The translations under genes were made by a program, and so were the position numbers. DNA of 15,749 nucleotides. It comes from CAVYGB01 sp046734815 (GTDB taxonomy: Bacteria; Myxococcota_A; Polyangia; Fen-1088). Under the pieces are notes generated by a model. It ran no database searches, was not told the origin of the DNA, and saw only the letters and a program-made list of their open reading frames with translations. This document shows positions 14,037 through 15,749 of this stretch, in pieces. Each line of letters begins with the position of its first letter. Positions within the stretch are counted from its first letter, which is position 1. The DNA is taken from contig JBKPRZ010000310.1 in assembly GCA_046734815.1 (NCBI GenBank), positions 1 to 15,749 on the forward strand. Direction: 5' to 3'.

Positions 14037-15737
14037 ATGAATCTGCGCATCTTTGCCCTGTCGCTGTCGGCTCTCGTCGCCGCTGCTGGATGCCTGCCGG
14101 ACGACCCGGAGGTGCAGGGCAATCTGCTGTACCCGGGCACCAACGTCGAGAACCCCTCCTTCGCCGACTACAGCCAGTTCGGCGGCGAGCCCTGGGTGTT
14201 CTTCCAGGTGCGCCGCCGGCGGCAGGAACGTCCGCTGTCGGGGATGGTGGATCTGCACCGGGTGCACTTCGTCGACGGGCGCGAGCAGCTGGTGGTGGCA
14301 GGCGTGTCCGAGCGGCCCGAGTGGGGCAATCACGACACCGACGCCGACGGGCTGAGCTACTACATGATCGACGAACGGGTGGACGAGGCGCGCGGCCGCG
14401 CGGTCGGCACCCTGGCGCGGGTGAGCATGTCGGACGGGGTGGTGGACACGTTGCCTGACGTGCTCGGCTACACGATGCACTACACCCGCAAGCTGTTCAT
14501 GTACCGCAAGCACGTGCCGGACATGAAGTGGCCCGAGCTGCACCTCCGCTTCGTGAGCGGCGAGGACCGCAACCTGGGACCGGTGTCGGGGCAGGTGCAG
14601 TTCGTGGGCGAGAACAAGCTCTACTTCATCAGCGGCGACGACTCCACCATGATGAGGATGGTGGGCTTTGACTCCGAGCCGCTGGCTCTGCGCAGCAAGG
14701 TCTCGCGCTTCGAGCTGCAGTACCAGGAGAAGCTCGCCATCGTCACGCTGTCGGAGAAGGGGCAGGTGCACACGGTGGTGCTGGACCTGGACACCCTGGC
14801 CGAGCGGCCGTTCCCGGTGGACAACCCGTGCTGCTGGCACGGCCTGCGTGGCAACGTGGCGGTGTTCGCCGAGGCCGCCACCGACAGCGCGCCGGCCCGG
14901 CTGCACAGCTACGACATCGTCACCGAGAAGCACGACGTGATCGACATGCCCCCGCCCATGGTGGACGTGCGATCGATCATCTCCCGACCGCAGACCGGCG
15001 AGACGTTGCTCACCGACACCGAGAACAAGCACCTGGCCATCATGCGGCCGGGACCACCGCGCACGGTGGAGGTGCTGCCGCTGTCGGAGCCGGATGCTTT
15101 CGCCTTCACCGCGGACGGCAAGCGGCTGGTCTACATCGAGGCCGATCCGGCCCCACCGCCGCCGGCCATGATCTTCAGTCGATCGGGGCGGCTGATGGTG
15201 CAGGACGCGGACGACTGGTACCAGCCGCCGCGCACCTTGACCCCGCCCGGCACCAGCTGTCTGGTCGATCCGCGCGGCTACCTGCTGCCGCCCGAGCGGC
15301 CCACCCAGGTGATCTTCTGGGCGCGGTACGGCCTGGGCGCTTCGGATCTTTACCTCACCGACCTGGACACCGAGCAAACCCTGCGGCTGGCGGTGGGGAT
15401 CGGCGCGGTGGCGATCGGTGGCCGCAACGTGCTGGGCGTCGTGCGCATCAACCAGGACCTCACCGGTGACCTGGTCCACCGCGACTTCCTGACCGGCGAG
15501 GAGCAGATCATCGAGCACAGCGTGGCGGCGGCCACCACCCGCGACGATCCGACCTACGGCCCCATCGTGGCGTTCGTTGTGCGCGAGCGGATGGCCTCGT
15601 CCCGGCGCAACGGGCTGTGGGGCGCCGAGCTCAAGCTGCTGCCTCCGCCCGAGGAGCGCGCGGCGCCGGTGATCCAGTTGCCCAAGGTCTTCCTCGAGGC
15701 CGGGTCGGTGGGGACCCAGCCCGGGGCGGCTCCGTGA
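14037..15737 (+). CDS. Predicted lipoprotein with beta-propeller-like repeats
   Basis: The 566-residue product starts with a lipoprotein signal peptide (MNLRIFALSLSALVAAAGC). Cys19 would be lipidated; the lipobox is AAGC, with Ala instead of the preferred Leu at -3. Leu at +2 argues for outer-membrane sorting. The rest consists of repeated strand patterns with propeller-like turns: VVLDLDTLAERPF, LHSYDIVTEKHDVI, AFAFTADGKRLVYIEAD (TolB/WD40-like) and LYLTDLDTEQTLRLAV. This suggests a six- to eight-bladed propeller used for binding rather than catalysis. A Cys-Cys-Trp cluster (NPCCWHGLRG, about residues 263-272) is notable. I recognise no specific family. The ATG lacks a Shine-Dalgarno sequence. 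The gene starts 71 nt after ptsI; that gap contains a 6-bp GC hairpin (13995-14013) but no T-run, so read-through from the PTS cluster cannot be excluded. Confidence 0.75.
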   Translation: MNLRIFALSLSALVAAAGCLPDDPEVQGNLLYPGTNVENPSFADYSQFGGEPWVFFQVRRRRQERPLSGMVDLHRVHFVDGREQLVVAGVSERPEWGNHDTDADGLSYYMIDERVDEARGRAVGTLARVSMSDGVVDTLPDVLGYTMHYTRKLFMYRKHVPDMKWPELHLRFVSGEDRNLGPVSGQVQFVGENKLYFISGDDSTMMRMVGFDSEPLALRSKVSRFELQYQEKLAIVTLSEKGQVHTVVLDLDTLAERPFPVDNPCCWHGLRGNVAVFAEAATDSAPARLHSYDIVTEKHDVIDMPPPMVDVRSIISRPQTGETLLTDTENKHLAIMRPGPPRTVEVLPLSEPDAFAFTADGKRLVYIEADPAPPPPAMIFSRSGRLMVQDADDWYQPPRTLTPPGTSCLVDPRGYLLPPERPTQVIFWARYGLGASDLYLTDLDTEQTLRLAVGIGAVAIGGRNVLGVVRINQDLTGDLVHRDFLTGEEQIIEHSVAAATTRDDPTYGPIVAFVVRERMASSRRNGLWGAELKLLPPPEERAAPVIQLPKVFLEAGSVGTQPGAAP

Positions 15738-15749
15738 CCGGCGCGGTCC

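Overview
This GC-rich window looks like chromosome from a Gram-negative, probably myxobacterial or related deltaproteobacterial lineage. The grounds are the strong G/C preference at third codon positions, several secreted or outer-membrane-type proteins with Ala/Pro/Gly-rich linkers, and an rpoN cluster that carries hprK, rapZ and a mannose-family EIIA together. The lineage is inferred from gene content and style, not from a marker search.

Layout. Positions 1-582 hold the 3' end of an unrecognised gene whose product has a Pro/Ala-rich middle and a charged helical tail. It is followed on the same strand by a secreted, probably outer-membrane beta-barrel protein (610-1773). This runs convergently, with a 9-nt gap, into a minus-strand gene (1783-3228) for a second secreted protein: an alpha/beta N-terminal domain, a poly-Gly/charged linker and a barrel-like C-terminal half. 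A 366-nt divergent intergenic region (3229-3594) separates that gene from pyrG (CTP synthase, 3595-5292). It holds a good minus-strand promoter overlapped by an imperfect dyad, a candidate plus-strand promoter and a possible small ORF. A polytopic GT-C/GT87-like glycosyltransferase starts 1 nt after pyrG.

The second half is a compact regulatory block on the plus strand: rpoN (sigma-54), hpf (long ribosome hibernation factor), ptsN (EIIA-Ntr), hprK (HPr kinase/phosphorylase), rapZ, a mannose-family EIIA, HPr and ptsI (enzyme I). The phosphorylatable histidines, the HPr regulatory serine and the kinase motifs are all visible and intact. No EIIB or EIIC gene is present. The cluster therefore reads as a regulatory phosphorelay: PEP to EI to HPr to two alternative EIIA proteins, gated by HprK acting on HPr-Ser, and sitting beside sigma-54 and a translation hibernation factor. 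Short gaps and ATGA/8-nt overlaps suggest cotranscription and translational coupling.

The window ends with a predicted lipoprotein (14037-15737) whose body looks like a beta-propeller. I saw no RNA genes, insertion sequences, CRISPR arrays or phage genes. The core of the window is well-known biology. The least explained items are the two secreted beta-barrel-type proteins, the lipoprotein, and the regulatory DNA upstream of pyrG and rpoN.
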